The notes beneath the pieces are model-generated. The model ran no database searches and was not told the origin of the DNA. It saw nothing but the letters and a program-made list of their open reading frames with translations. Below, piece by piece: positions 1 to 43,579 of a DNA stretch of 64,000 bases (positions within the stretch are counted from its first letter, which is position 1; each line of letters begins with the position of its first letter). A program made the position numbers and the translations under genes. The DNA comes from Imbricaverruca yamaguchii (lineage: Eukaryota > Arthropoda > Thecostraca > Neoverrucidae). Where the stretch lies: assembly GCA_034440575.1 (NCBI GenBank), contig JAOTOL010001463.1, positions 482,001 through 546,000 of the forward strand. Direction: 5' to 3'.

Positions 1-139
1 ATGATCTGAAACATCGTGAGAGTGCATATATGTCATGATCAGCGAAGTTAAAATGGCTATATCAGGTTTTGCAACTAGGATTTTACAACCAGATTTTCCC
101 TTACGTGATGAGGGTCTGGAGCGTTTTTATTTTCGGGAA

Positions 140-1026
140 TTAACACGCACCGTCTCGGGGGGTCTTCAACCGCCCCTCCCTCTCAGGTTTTTCGCGGATA
201 GTGAACGAACGGCGCGCGGCAACGCGACAAAATTTGGCATACCTTTTCCCACATAAATTTGGCATTCTGTTTCAAAATTTTGTAGTCAGATCATCTAGGG
301 TCAACGAGATAGTCGAGGTCAAGTGAGGTCACCTCCAGAAAACTTCAACCAGTCGTCACGCTTTGACGGATGCAGATATTTTAATGAAGCTTTCAGCGTT
401 TGCCTATCTTTGGGGATGCAACAAAACGTAAGAGGGGAATTTTTCAATTGTTTCCCGTTTTTTACTACTTATCAATTTGACATATTTGCCTATTAGAGTT
501 CAAATCGAAGATTCTTGCTAAAATAAGCATTTTTTATCAGAGCAAGTTCACTTCCAACAACGTCTCTCGGTCCGCTCTACCCATTAGAAGCTGCATGACC
601 ACTGCAGTCTATGCGCCCCTAAGCACCCCTACCCATTAGAAAAGGAAAATTAAAGAAAACTCAAAATCTTGAAATAAACATAAAAAAATTGCTTTTGGAG
701 GGAGTTTTATGGCCCTGGTCGATTTCGCTGTCCTTGTCTGATTCTAAATGATTTTGCTTCTCAAATATCACCCAAAATAAACTCCCCTGATCCAAAAACA
801 TAATGTAAGTCGTGAACATCTAGCCCCTAGCAACGTCACTTTTGTGTGGAAATTGTTTTGGAGGTGGATTCGGGCCCTATCCGTCGATCGTTTTCCGACG
901 AAACCTCTCGTTTTCGTGTGACGCTTAGTTTGGATTTAAATAGGGATACTATTTAATTTAGAGGGGTTACTATTTAAATAGGGAGACGGGATGTAAGGAT
1001 CTGACCGGAGAGACGGCGCGGGTTAA
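140..1026 (+). mobile_element. TTAA-flanked MITE, copy 1
   Basis: It is bounded by TTAA on both sides (140-143 and 1023-1026), with inverted ends CACGCACCGTCTC and GAGACGGCGCGGG. TTAA target duplication suggests a non-autonomous piggyBac-like element. I see no transposase. The interior matches the copies at 35.5-37.0 kb over most of its length. A 39-bp insertion with its own 13-bp TSD (577-641) is nested inside. Confidence 0.65.
590..628 (+). mobile_element. Ultra-short LINE 3'-end insertion (39 bp)
   Basis: The 39-bp insert, GCTGCATGACCAC through GCGCCCCTAAGCACCC, is flanked by perfect 13-bp duplications CTACCCATTAGAA at 577-589 and 629-641. The sister MITE copies at about 35.9 kb and 36.66 kb have a single uninterrupted site. 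The sequence is the 3' terminus of the LINE at 46286-47332. Confidence 0.85.
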
Positions 1027-1529
1027 TATTTGTTGTACTTTATTTAAACTAATTTAGTAAACAAATGGAAAACCCAAATGTCTGAAAAAAATAAGATTTT
1101 GCTTTATCTTCTTCAAATGGGGGAGCATAATTCATGCTGTGTTGGCATGATCGTAGGAACCGGGATGGAACAGAGGTATGGGTGGCGCCGACCATTCGGA
1201 CTGATACATGCGACATGCATACAATATAAAGCAACCTAATATGAAATAAAGCATATAGTTACACTTTGCAAGCTAATTACACAAAGCTTACTGAATAGCT
1301 CAAGGTGAAAAGACCAGATGTGCAAATTAGATGAGTATACGACAGGGACGCAAAAGCAGTCGCCATCAAAACAACACCCTAATATAACTCACTAATTTCA
1401 CTTTTCCATTATCCCCCCTTCCAATTAGGACATATTTACATTGGCCCAATGGGCGTTGCATGGACGAATCTCCACTTTAAAATGGCTCTGGCGGGTATTT
1501 TCGCGAGTTATTACTTACCCCGACCATAA

Positions 1530-1576
1530 ATCGCTTATTGGGGGTTTAGGGGCGCATCGACTGCAACGGCCATGCA
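1530..1576 (-). mobile_element. LINE 3'-end fragment
   Basis: It reads TTATTGGGGGTTTAGGGG, CGCATCGACTGCAACGG, CCATGCAACG on the plus strand, the complement of the LINE 3' hairpin and tail. No clear TSD, so it is probably an older copy. Confidence 0.6.
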
Positions 1577-2375
1577 ACGGATAAACCTCTTAGGAGCTAA
1601 CTTAGGGAAAGTTTAGGCTGTCACATTGGCCACTATCAATTAAGCCATCTGGATCAAATTGGCCCTCGGGTTAATGTAAAGAAGAAATAAGTCATATATT
1701 GCATGCTTCAGTCAAATAACCAATCTGAGAAAAAACAATATTGTAATATCGCCACAGGGTGGTAACCGCACATAGGTACAGCTGGCCTGTCGTATCCGCA
1801 TAAAATCAAATACAACAGATTAGTGCCGTGGGTTATTTTTCACGACGCATTCGACTGGCAGGCAATATTGTCGCAAACCTCTGACGCCGATTGGAACCTA
1901 CGGACCGCGTGACAACGGTGACAAACTTACCATTTGCAGTGGCGATCACCTGACTTTGCATGTGCAAATGGAATGCCATGATCGGGCTGCAGTTTCAGTT
2001 CCTCGGTATCATCAGCTGGCTGTTTGTTTCGTCCAGGCTGTGGCCAGGCCCCACACTCAACCCACTCCCAGCAGTCAAATAATTTGGGCTCATGCATGAA
2101 AGGCAACATACATGCTAAGTCGACGACTAAAAGGAATGCCAATTGTTTGAAAGGACAACTGGCCCGAACAACGAACGACTAATCAACATAGGGAAACGTC
2201 CCGTCCTAGGAGCTACCAAGTTTGCATAGGTAATGGTCGCGGGAACTGCCAACCCAGGCGACGCAATGCAATACATATCCCCCATACAAACACCTATCAG
2301 AGTGCTCAGTACATTAGAATGCAACTCTGAATAAAATCATATCTGCAATATAATTAATATCATGCGAGCTCATTT

Positions 2376-2432
2376 CATGTTCCGCTCTTAGCGGAATTCT
2401 TCGTGCATGTTCCGCTCTTAGCGGAACATGCA
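2376..2432. repeat. Twin hairpin repeat
   Basis: TTCCGCTCTTAGCGGAA occurs twice (2380-2396 and 2410-2426). The second copy extends to a stem of about 13 bp with a CTT loop. Between MITE copy 1 and 3.9 kb this is the only structure I can point to. Confidence 0.6.
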
Positions 2433-4196
2433 TGCTAAAAAGTTTGCGTTTAACCTTGCCATACTCTTAGGCTAACATCACAATTTTTAACCCCATTGTT
2501 CAAGACACGGAAAATCAATTCGCTGTTAAGGCGAGTTATTTCGGTTTTAGGGCGAATCGACCAGATTTGATCATTTAGCAACGCCACTAAGGGATGGCTT
2601 ATGCGAACCCCTTGAGATCTAGCTAACCAAAGGCCCATTTTTACATACAAAAACATCGTTGGAAAGCTTACATCGTTAACTACACTTTTAGAGGAAAAGC
2701 AAACTCAGAAACATTGGAAACGGCGAATGCAGGAGGGGAAAAAAGGTAAAATAATACAAATTCTTGTTCCACTATACCTCTTACACGTAGCATCACATTC
2801 GGATCCATCACCGCCAATCGAATACAAATTGATGTGCTTTCAATTTTGAGTGCTTTCAATTTTGAGCTAATGAAGTGCACTTAGCCGTGCAATATTACAC
2901 CGAATGTTGCTCTACAAATGAAAACTTAATACCATAAGCAACGCCAGGTACGGGCACATGGGGAAGCTGGCTTATTAGTTTACCATGGATCCGCCTCTGC
3001 CCGCAACATCTTGGGTACCAGTCGGTGCTTAAAACATGCATAAAACTTCATGCGCTTTGAGATATCAGGGAGAGAAGATTGCCTATATACTAATTACCAT
3101 GAACCATTCAGTTCACTTACTGTGCCTCCCGATCGGAAGCTGGCCTTGATCCGTTTATGTCGAAAATTACTATATTATCTAATTACAAGAATTCCAAGAC
3201 ATCAACAATGATGTGATTGTGTGACAGTGGCTTGCTTTGTCAAGTTGAAGATGACCACTTCCTTGTCGTTAACCTAGATACTTCTTTACTTCCCCATCCC
3301 CCATCTTGAAACCGTCTGCCATGCATGTGCAAATTTAGTAACGCAAAATCCGCAGCATACGTATTCTTAATCAGTGTTGTTAGCTAGATGATAGTACCTG
3401 GGAACATGACCCACCCGTAAATATCTTGATTAGCTTTGACAATTAATCAAACCATTTTGTATGGCCTGATATGCCCTCCAGAGGCTATGGCACAAGCCGC
3501 TTCTGAAAAACAAAATTGTTGGCATAACACGCACAAAAGAACTTAGGAAAGGTTACGAGGTATCAGAGCTCTACCACAACGCGGTAAACAGCGGGGAGGA
3601 AAAAAAACTGAAGGGGATTCAGGGTCCCCCACATTTAAATAATGGGGCCAAAAGGGAAATACAGTAAATAGTACAATATTTCACGACTCGTATGAGTGTC
3701 TAAGCAAGAGGTACACAAACCTGCCAACTCGCCTACCAGCATAGGTGGCAGATATTGGCTGGAACTGTGTCATCGTTGTGACAGATAACCACTATTGGAA
3801 GAAGTATTCACCACATAAAGAAGATATATCATTACAGGAAAGGCATTTATCGCCCCACAAAATATATCATGTACATTTTATTTTTGGTTATTTCACAAAA
3901 TATTCCCTTATATTTCGATAAGTTATCACTGCAATTTCGTAACAGGACATTTGGCAGCGCTAACTCTTTTGGGACAGATCCTGGTGTACAATATCGGCTG
4001 CACGCAGCCAGCTCCATTTGGCTGAACCATGGCGCAGCATACTGACACTGATACGCCGCGACAGTTGATAGGGTTCGATTGTGGTGTAGTTCCCAAACGT
4101 TTGTATGGGAAACGACGTACGAAGGGCACCTGCCAACGGGAGGGTCCAAAAAAACAGACACCATCTCACATACACTGCTCGACAGACACCATCTCG

Positions 4197-4495
4197 CACA
4201 TGGCCGACATCGGCAACCGCTGGCTCGATCATCATGAAATCCACACCAAACAATCGACCGTGTGTCAGAGGTGTGCGGTTTGCACTTCCGTGGCGTTGGG
4301 TCGAGTTAAAGGTCACCAAATCGCCGAAAAACAAAATTTTGAGCTTACAGACGTTGCCGATCTCGGCAACCGTTGGCTCGATCTTAATGAAACCGTTACT
4401 AAACGATCGACCGTCTACCAGAGGCGTGCGGTTTGGACTTTCTTTACCTTGGGTCAGGTCAAAGGTCACCAAATCGCGAAAAACAAAATGTTTGG
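4197..4495. repeat. Two-copy tandem duplication of about 150 bp
   Basis: The unit runs from GGCAACCG(C/T)TGGCTCGATC to GGTCACCAAATCGC and appears at about 4210-4340 and 4365-4490 with roughly 75% identity. It leaves overlapping long ORFs on both strands (plus 4029-4553, minus 3960-4550). The minus frame reads twice through an FxDLVTF..NRTPL..GR pattern. I do not recognise a protein; the openness probably reflects the duplicated composition. Confidence 0.5.
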
Positions 4496-4559
4496 CTTTT
4501 TGGGGCAGAATTCCGAAAGTTTCGAAGTGCGACGGATTTATGGGTTTCAATGACTGTAG

Positions 4560-5445
4560 GTGACATTCTTCACGCTTTGTGCACCTCTGGTCTAAACCTG
4601 AACTATTATATTGACCAAACTAGGCTATACACATTGCAGAATATGCCCAAATGTTGCACTGCTTGACCACACGAGGGCTGTTCACATTGCAGTTTCGCAT
4701 CCAAAAGCGTCCGGAAAACAGTACTGTTTCCACTTGCAACAGTTGTAGAGGATACAACATTCGACTACCGTCATTGAAACGTTAAATATGGGTGCAAAAT
4801 AAAGAGCATCAACATGGTCTAAACAAAAACAAAATATCGTTCTTTCCCAGCCACCAGTCGTGCATTCGTCTGCAGATAATTATACATTGCAGTCCACTCT
4901 GCATAATCCGAATATGTCAAAATGATCTCGCAACCTCCGAATTTTTATTCCAACGGATAACGGGTTGCCAAATCCAGGCGTCATGATCTAATTCGAGTGC
5001 ACGTGCAAGCTGGTTAATGTAAGAAGCACACAATAAGAGAGGAGAAAACTAATATGACGAGGGATGCTATTGATCGTTGGACTTACAAAACTGCAAATTT
5101 CCCTGTAGTCCAGTTATAGCCTTTACGGATCGTCCGACAGTTAGTTATTTGTACTCACGGGACATCACCCAAACCAGACCATCGAACCACAAACCACAAC
5201 CACATCAGACTGGTCAACCAGCGTGTGACATCATCTTTGGCGCAACAGAGGTTCACCATAGATGCTGAACTCTGGCAATCTAAGGGGTACAATAGGCTCG
5301 TACAGCTGATGCAGCATCTGAGTCGAACACGAATGCTGGCAAGTGACCTCAGCTAAATCTGCTAATGCCACTCAATTCCTCGCCCTGGTACGGTGCGAAG
5401 ACCGGACAGAACCAGCACACATAAGCAGTTGGTGGTTGCCCTGGT
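4560..5445. other. Region past the SDAD1 poly(A) signal, nothing recognised
   Basis: Only short open frames of 60-75 codons and no repeat structure I can name. Confidence 0.4.
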
Positions 5446-5449
5446 GTGG

Positions 5450-5455
5450 TTTATT
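5450..5455 (-). terminator. Candidate polyadenylation signal of SDAD1
   Basis: AATAAA on the minus strand, about 195 bp past the SDAD1 stop. It implies a 3'UTR of roughly 0.2 kb. The choice is by position only; no transcript evidence is available. Confidence 0.5.
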
Positions 5456-5649
5456 GACTTGGAATCACGACCCATCATCGCACACACCGCCGTTCATGTT
5501 CACGAGGCACTGAGTCACAACCACCGTAATGGGTCGCGACATGATGACACCCAAATATACCCCGGAGCCCCCGCAAATATGCATTATCCATGGTCGTGTA
5601 TTCAAAGCATAGTCACAGAAAAAATGTCGCGATGCCCATTAAATACCTC

Positions 5650-38641
<32,992 letters not shown>

Positions 38642-38830
38642 CCTGTAACTGGGTAGCTACATATACGCGATAACAGACGTTCCCATCAAATATTCGATGA
38701 AAATACAAGGGCTCAAAATACCAAAGGATAGGACCCAACCAGTCCCGTATATCAGGCCCCTGTCATCCCCATGCCTTCCTGCGTGTCGGCTCGAATGGTA
38801 CAAATGACGTCATCTGGAGTACAACTTTTT
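38642..38830 (-). promoter_or_regulatory. Putative SDAD1 promoter / 5'UTR with a CRE palindrome
   Basis: The region directly upstream of the SDAD1 start codon. It contains the perfect palindrome TGACGTCA at 38805-38812, the consensus CREB/ATF site, about 165 bp upstream of the ATG. I see no convincing TATA box. The transcription start is not visible from sequence. Confidence 0.4.
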
Positions 38831-39364
38831 GGCCGTTTTAATGGCTTCATGCATTTTAAAATGGAAATATTTTCAATTCAACTCACTTTCTAAATCCTAT
38901 AATATCACGTCTGTGCTTTTGGAATCGTGTTGAGCTGTTATTTTATCATCCTCAGTTAGGCTGCGAATTAGAGGACGACCATCACGAATGCAGCGTCTTA
39001 AGGGCACGCATTTTCTCAAGTTCTTAGATGGCGCAGTTGAGTCATAAATAGCGCAGTTGTTTACATAGCTCCCTCGTAGGTTGTTTTATGCTTGGTTTTA
39101 TGTCAGTCACACCTTGTGTTCGATGTACGTGCGTTTTAGTTGTAGTTTTATTGTAAAGTGTTCTGTTGTGGTGTGTCTTGTGTGTAGTTGCAATGTTAAA
39201 AGTAACTTTTGTTGTCGTTAATTAGTGATGGGAATTCAGGTGTATTCTGTATTAGGTATCTAATACGTAATATACTGATTCCGCTTATTCGGTAAATTTG
39301 CAGTTTTGGGTAATTTATGATTTCAAGGAATTTCTTTTCCTAATACAGTGCTTATGAGTGTGCT

Positions 39365-39812
39365 CAACATGATGAGACCGCTTGATTACTCTGCAAAGGC
39401 ATGCTGTTCAGTTGGGAGACAGCATAACACCAAAAAATGGTCTTTGAGTTTGGTAATATAGCATAAAAGGTAATGTTTCAAATCAAGAAAAAATGATGTA
39501 ACATAACCTAACTTAGCCCAGCCATCTATCCAAGAAATAAAAATATTTATTTTTGTAAAAATGGAAAATTTCAAGACAATTTTTCTTCTAAAAATGTTGA
39601 AATTCAGAAAAGCCTAACCTTGCCAAAACTGTTTTTAAGAAAAACTAAATTACAAGAAAAATCGCCTCCCCCACCCAGATATTTGTTATAGCCTATAACA
39701 AATCCCTAACCTTGCTTAACCTAACTAAACATAATCCCGTTGTATGTTTCATGGAGGCAAAACGCGTGTAAAACTTGTTCCGTTGGTTACCTTAAACTGC
39801 AGTAATGCTGCT
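39365..39812 (+). repeat. Dispersed repeat family R2, copy 1
   Basis: It shares AGCATAACACCAAAAA, AACATAACCTAACTTAG, CTAACCTTGC and TATGTTTCATGGAGGCAAAA + GCGTGTAAAACTT with 60.92-61.31 kb in the same order. No coding content. Confidence 0.6.
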
Positions 39813-40204
39813 TATCTTATGTATCATGATTGAGATGGAGAAGGTGGCACAAAAATCAGTGTCAGTATCCTATGGTTTATTTTTCAAACATCTCGAAGAA
39901 ACATATGGAAAGAAGAGATTGTCAACGACATGCTTAAGTTTACAAGATATTAAAATACATATAAGACCTGGTTGACTGCAGATGGAGCTGATGGAGTTCA
40001 TCCAACCAGCCCATCCATTTGTTCCAACCACTTTACCTCTGATGATTATGATCCTGGCCACGGATGCAGCTGAAAATAATGTCAGTGTCAACACCTGCCA
40101 TTCCTGGTGTCATGCCATGAATTAGCCTGCTTATCAGATCTGTATAGGATGGAGTGTTGCATCATGCTTGTCTGGTATGCTTGCTGCATTTTGGAGCATC
40201 ATAG

Positions 40205-40980
40205 ATATCAAGACACAAAAGATCAGTGTGACTATGAGCCACAAGGGCCCTTCTTGGTTGCACTCTGAACACTCAACCAGTTGCCCACGAAATCCGTCGA
40301 TCAGCCCTCCCTGGAATACTGAAAAGCAAGCGCTCTATTCTTGTAATAATTGCCTATGGTGTTTTTAAAGATGTTCAATGTGCTGCTACTGACAATGGTT
40401 TTTGGTAGCTGGTTCCAGTGTTCTATTACCCTGTTGGTGAAGAAAGACCGTCTTAACCTTGTCCTGATGTAGTTAACTTTAATTTTGAATTGATGACCTT
40501 TAAGTGCATCATTTCTGTTAGATTCAAGTATTTACCTAATATATCCATCCTCCTTACCAGGAACAAATTTAAAGACCTCAATGAGTGCTCCTCTCAACTT
40601 TCTATATCTAAGTGAAAACATGTTCAATTTCTTCAATCTTTGCTCTTATGCCAGGTTGCTTATGTCATTAACAATTTTTGTAACCATATTTTGTACTGTC
40701 TAAAAGCCAACAATCTTTTTCATGACAATGAACCAAAACTTGGACACAGTATTCCAAATGTGGCCTGACATGCACAGTAAAGCTTCCTGATGACTTCCTC
40801 ACTTCTGTATGATACATTCCTATATATTTCCCTAAGCATTTTCAGTGCCTTCTTCCTGGATTCTTTCGTCTGTTCTGATGCCCCCGATTTTGTGTTCAGA
40901 ATAACATCGAAGTCCTTCTCCTGCTGAGTTACCGACAGAACTTGGCCACCGCCATCAAATATGTATCCTTCATATGCTGC
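40205..40980 (-). mobile_element. CR1-type LINE fragment, 3' part, decayed
   Basis: The reverse strand encodes, across several frameshifts, the thumb and C-terminal part of a CR1-like reverse transcriptase. It shares nearly all blocks with 61.37-62.39 kb, down to the 3' end GTGGCTCATAG. It lacks the catalytic core. Confidence 0.85.
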
Positions 40981-40999
40981 TTACCTTATCTTAATATCT

Positions 41000-42200
41000 T
41001 ATCTTTGTATAGCTAAATAAAGAGCCAGTTCAATTAGTTTGATGCCACTTCGATTCACATGAATTTTAACACGACCATCATCAGCAAACTGGGACTGGAG
41101 CAGGACGGCCTTGCCGTCGTTGCCGGCTTCGTCGCCTACAAAATGAGGCGTCAATACAGCGCTTGGCTGTCCGACGTCTGAAGCACCGGAGGCGCTCCTG
41201 GCCGTTGTGTCCAGCTCTTGGTTAATCACCGTCGGTCGCAGCGGGCGCTGCATGCCACATACGTGGTAGAGGCCGATGCCAAACCAGTTCAATTCTGATG
41301 TCTGCTTCATCATGGACTCAACCTGCACAGGCGACACTAGCATCGTGAGACGCGGGGTGAACGTCATTAGTAGCCGGCAGTCGAAGCTAGGAGTGCAGCT
41401 AGTTGTGTGAGACGGAGGCTGACTCGAGTTAGGCTGCATGTGCGCATCGGCTGGTTGCGCAAGAACTCTGCTCGGCAGAGCGCAGGGGCGGGCATCTAGG
41501 CGCGAATGGGGCCTCTCGACTGAAGGCCTTCCTGTTACCTCCAGGCATTGCTTCCCCCAAATCGTTTTCTGGAAGTTCCACCCATGTTGCTGAGCTGGTA
41601 CGGAGGTTCGCAGATGCCCCATAAAAGGAATGTCTGCCTCTCATGTGCTCCCTATGGTCCTGTCGATCTTAAAAAGGAACGATTGTCCCCTTCCTTGCCT
41701 CCTATATCAGGGGCACTGCCGCATATAGAGAGGGTTATAAGGCCTTTCGGTCAATTAATTTTGGCATGCAGTACCATAAGCTCAATGCTAAATTTGATGT
41801 AAATTGAGGGGCTCGACCCCCACCTGATTCCATCACGGCGACGACCACACTTCAGATACGTCCTTACCGCATTTCGCCGCGGTAAGATGCCAATTCTCTG
41901 CCATATTTGGCCTGTCCTACCTCGCTTTGTACGTTCTTCCGGGCATAATATGTGTATACAAGTCATAGATCCCTTCCGGGACTATGACGCTCTAAGTTTT
42001 GCACCTGCACTTCCTAACTCCTCATTTTATCTCCCGTACTATGCATACGCTGCGTATATTCGACAGCCTGTTAGCGGCTTGGCCCGTATTAAGTGGGTAC
42101 CCCTGATGACGTCATATAAGGACCTGCGCAGAAAGCTGCGCAGTAGGGATGACGCCACCTCGTATATGTCGCCTTTGACCCAACAAAGCATGTCAATTTG
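41000..42200. other. Coding-like remnant, possibly DNA transposon
   Basis: The plus strand at 41075-41150 reads SKLGLEQDGLAVVAGFVAYK, loosely like the GxxxYxAGYxAxK block near the end of P-element/THAP9-type transposases. A stop follows soon after. The minus strand carries a 207-codon ORF (40999-41622) with no recognisable motif. I would treat both as a decayed element. Confidence 0.25.
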
Positions 42201-42496
42201 AAACAGTTGCGTTGTTTCCGTCTCCGGTTTTGTTTTAAAACTACTGCCATATGAAAGACACACTTAGCACCTTGGAGTATTCCTCCCTCCATTATCACCA
42301 GCAGAGGAGTAGTCAACAAGTGCAACTCGAGCACCACCGTTATGTTGAAAATTAGCATTGCTACAGGGCGTTCTGCAACAAAATGTGGTCGAATAACTGG
42401 GAGAGCAGCACTCATCAATTTTGGACAACCACACTGGTGATTGCCGCCATATGCGTAGGAACGTTTCAAAAAGTGGGTGGGCCAGGGTCAATAGCA

Positions 42497-42633
42497 GGGG
42501 CGCATCCAGGACTTTTGCAAAGTACCGTGGTTGATCACTTTTGGATAGAGAACCCGATAATTGTAATAGTGATCACAACTTTCATCGCTAAGTGTAGAGG
42601 GGCTACTTATTGCTGTTAGCCCTGGGCGCGCCT
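42497..42633. mobile_element. Possible short hAT-like MITE
   Basis: The ends CAGGGGCGCATCCAGG and CCTGGGCGCGCCTATG are roughly inverted, flanked by GTCAATAG and GCTAATAG (6 of 8 identical). The start is typical of hAT elements. Support is limited. Confidence 0.35.
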
Positions 42634-42639
42634 ATGGCT

Positions 42640-43560
42640 AATAGCAACATATGGTCCTAAAAATAATGCTCATCGCAGCATAAGTACTTTCAAATTCACA
42701 TTTCTCGCTGTACTTGGAACTCTTTTCACGACCGATTGATTCTTGTGTAATAATAGGTTTATCTTCCTGGTGCGAGTGAAACCATTTAGTATTACTGATC
42801 AAACAAAACTTCTCCAACTTCCGCCATATGCATAGGTGTGTGTGTGGGAGGAGGTGGAGGAAAGTTCATTACGGCCTCACTGATGGGTATGTGGTGTGCC
42901 CTAGTTTCCATGATATATTACTATACGTCTTTAAGATGCCCCCAATGTACCGTTGTAAATGTTCACCGATGTTGGTGAGGAGAAAGGACAAAGGAGAAAG
43001 GAGAAAGGACAAGCAAGAACGTAGCTTATTTGCTGGCCTATGACAAAAGAAGTTTCATGATTGGTGCTGGAGAGGTTCAGAAACAGGAAGGACGGGTGAT
43101 CGCTGGTTGGAAATTATTTGATCCGGTGTGTGGCACACCAATATTGGCAGGCTGACAGACTAGGGGAAATAAAAGTGCAATAAATATAAATACATGGTAT
43201 GGTGTTCGTACTCAGGGCCTAACTCCAATATATAGATGATCAGCCACATCAGTCACCTCGGTAATACATATCGTTCACCTTAGAATATCCGCCACCTCAA
43301 ACTAAATGCTACAACTACATCATGTGACAGCCGGCTGAAACAGAAGCGCTTATTTTGGGGACCAACAATTCAGTGCAAAATAGCTGACAGGTGACAACAC
43401 ACGGTACCTCAAAAAGTCATAACGTGTTCAGACTTAACAGCCACATGGTCCCATGCTGAATGCAATTTGATGATTAGCTCTCTTCTTCCCCCGTTTTTTG
43501 TTGACTAAGAAATCCGGATAACCGCTGAGCTTTGATACACACATCTCTTTGGTTAGATAC
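42640..43560. other. Intergenic, nothing recognised
   Basis: A short AGGAGAAAGGACAA-type run near 43.0 kb. Otherwise plain sequence with random ORFs. Confidence 0.4.
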
Positions 43561-43579
43561 GCTCTCAGATTGGCTACCG

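Larger units (their letters stand above)
1027..3950. other. Downstream flank without a recognisable gene
   Basis: AT-moderate sequence with only short random ORFs of 60-75 codons on the minus strand. Apart from the LINE fragment at 1.53 kb, a possible remnant near 2.55 kb and the twin hairpin at 2.4 kb, I see nothing that supports a function. Confidence 0.5.

Noticed and set aside
40999..41622. 207-codon minus ORF as a gene
   Set aside because: No motif, Pro/Ser-rich composition, next to a CR1 fragment. The opposite strand carries a more protein-like but broken transposase-like stretch.
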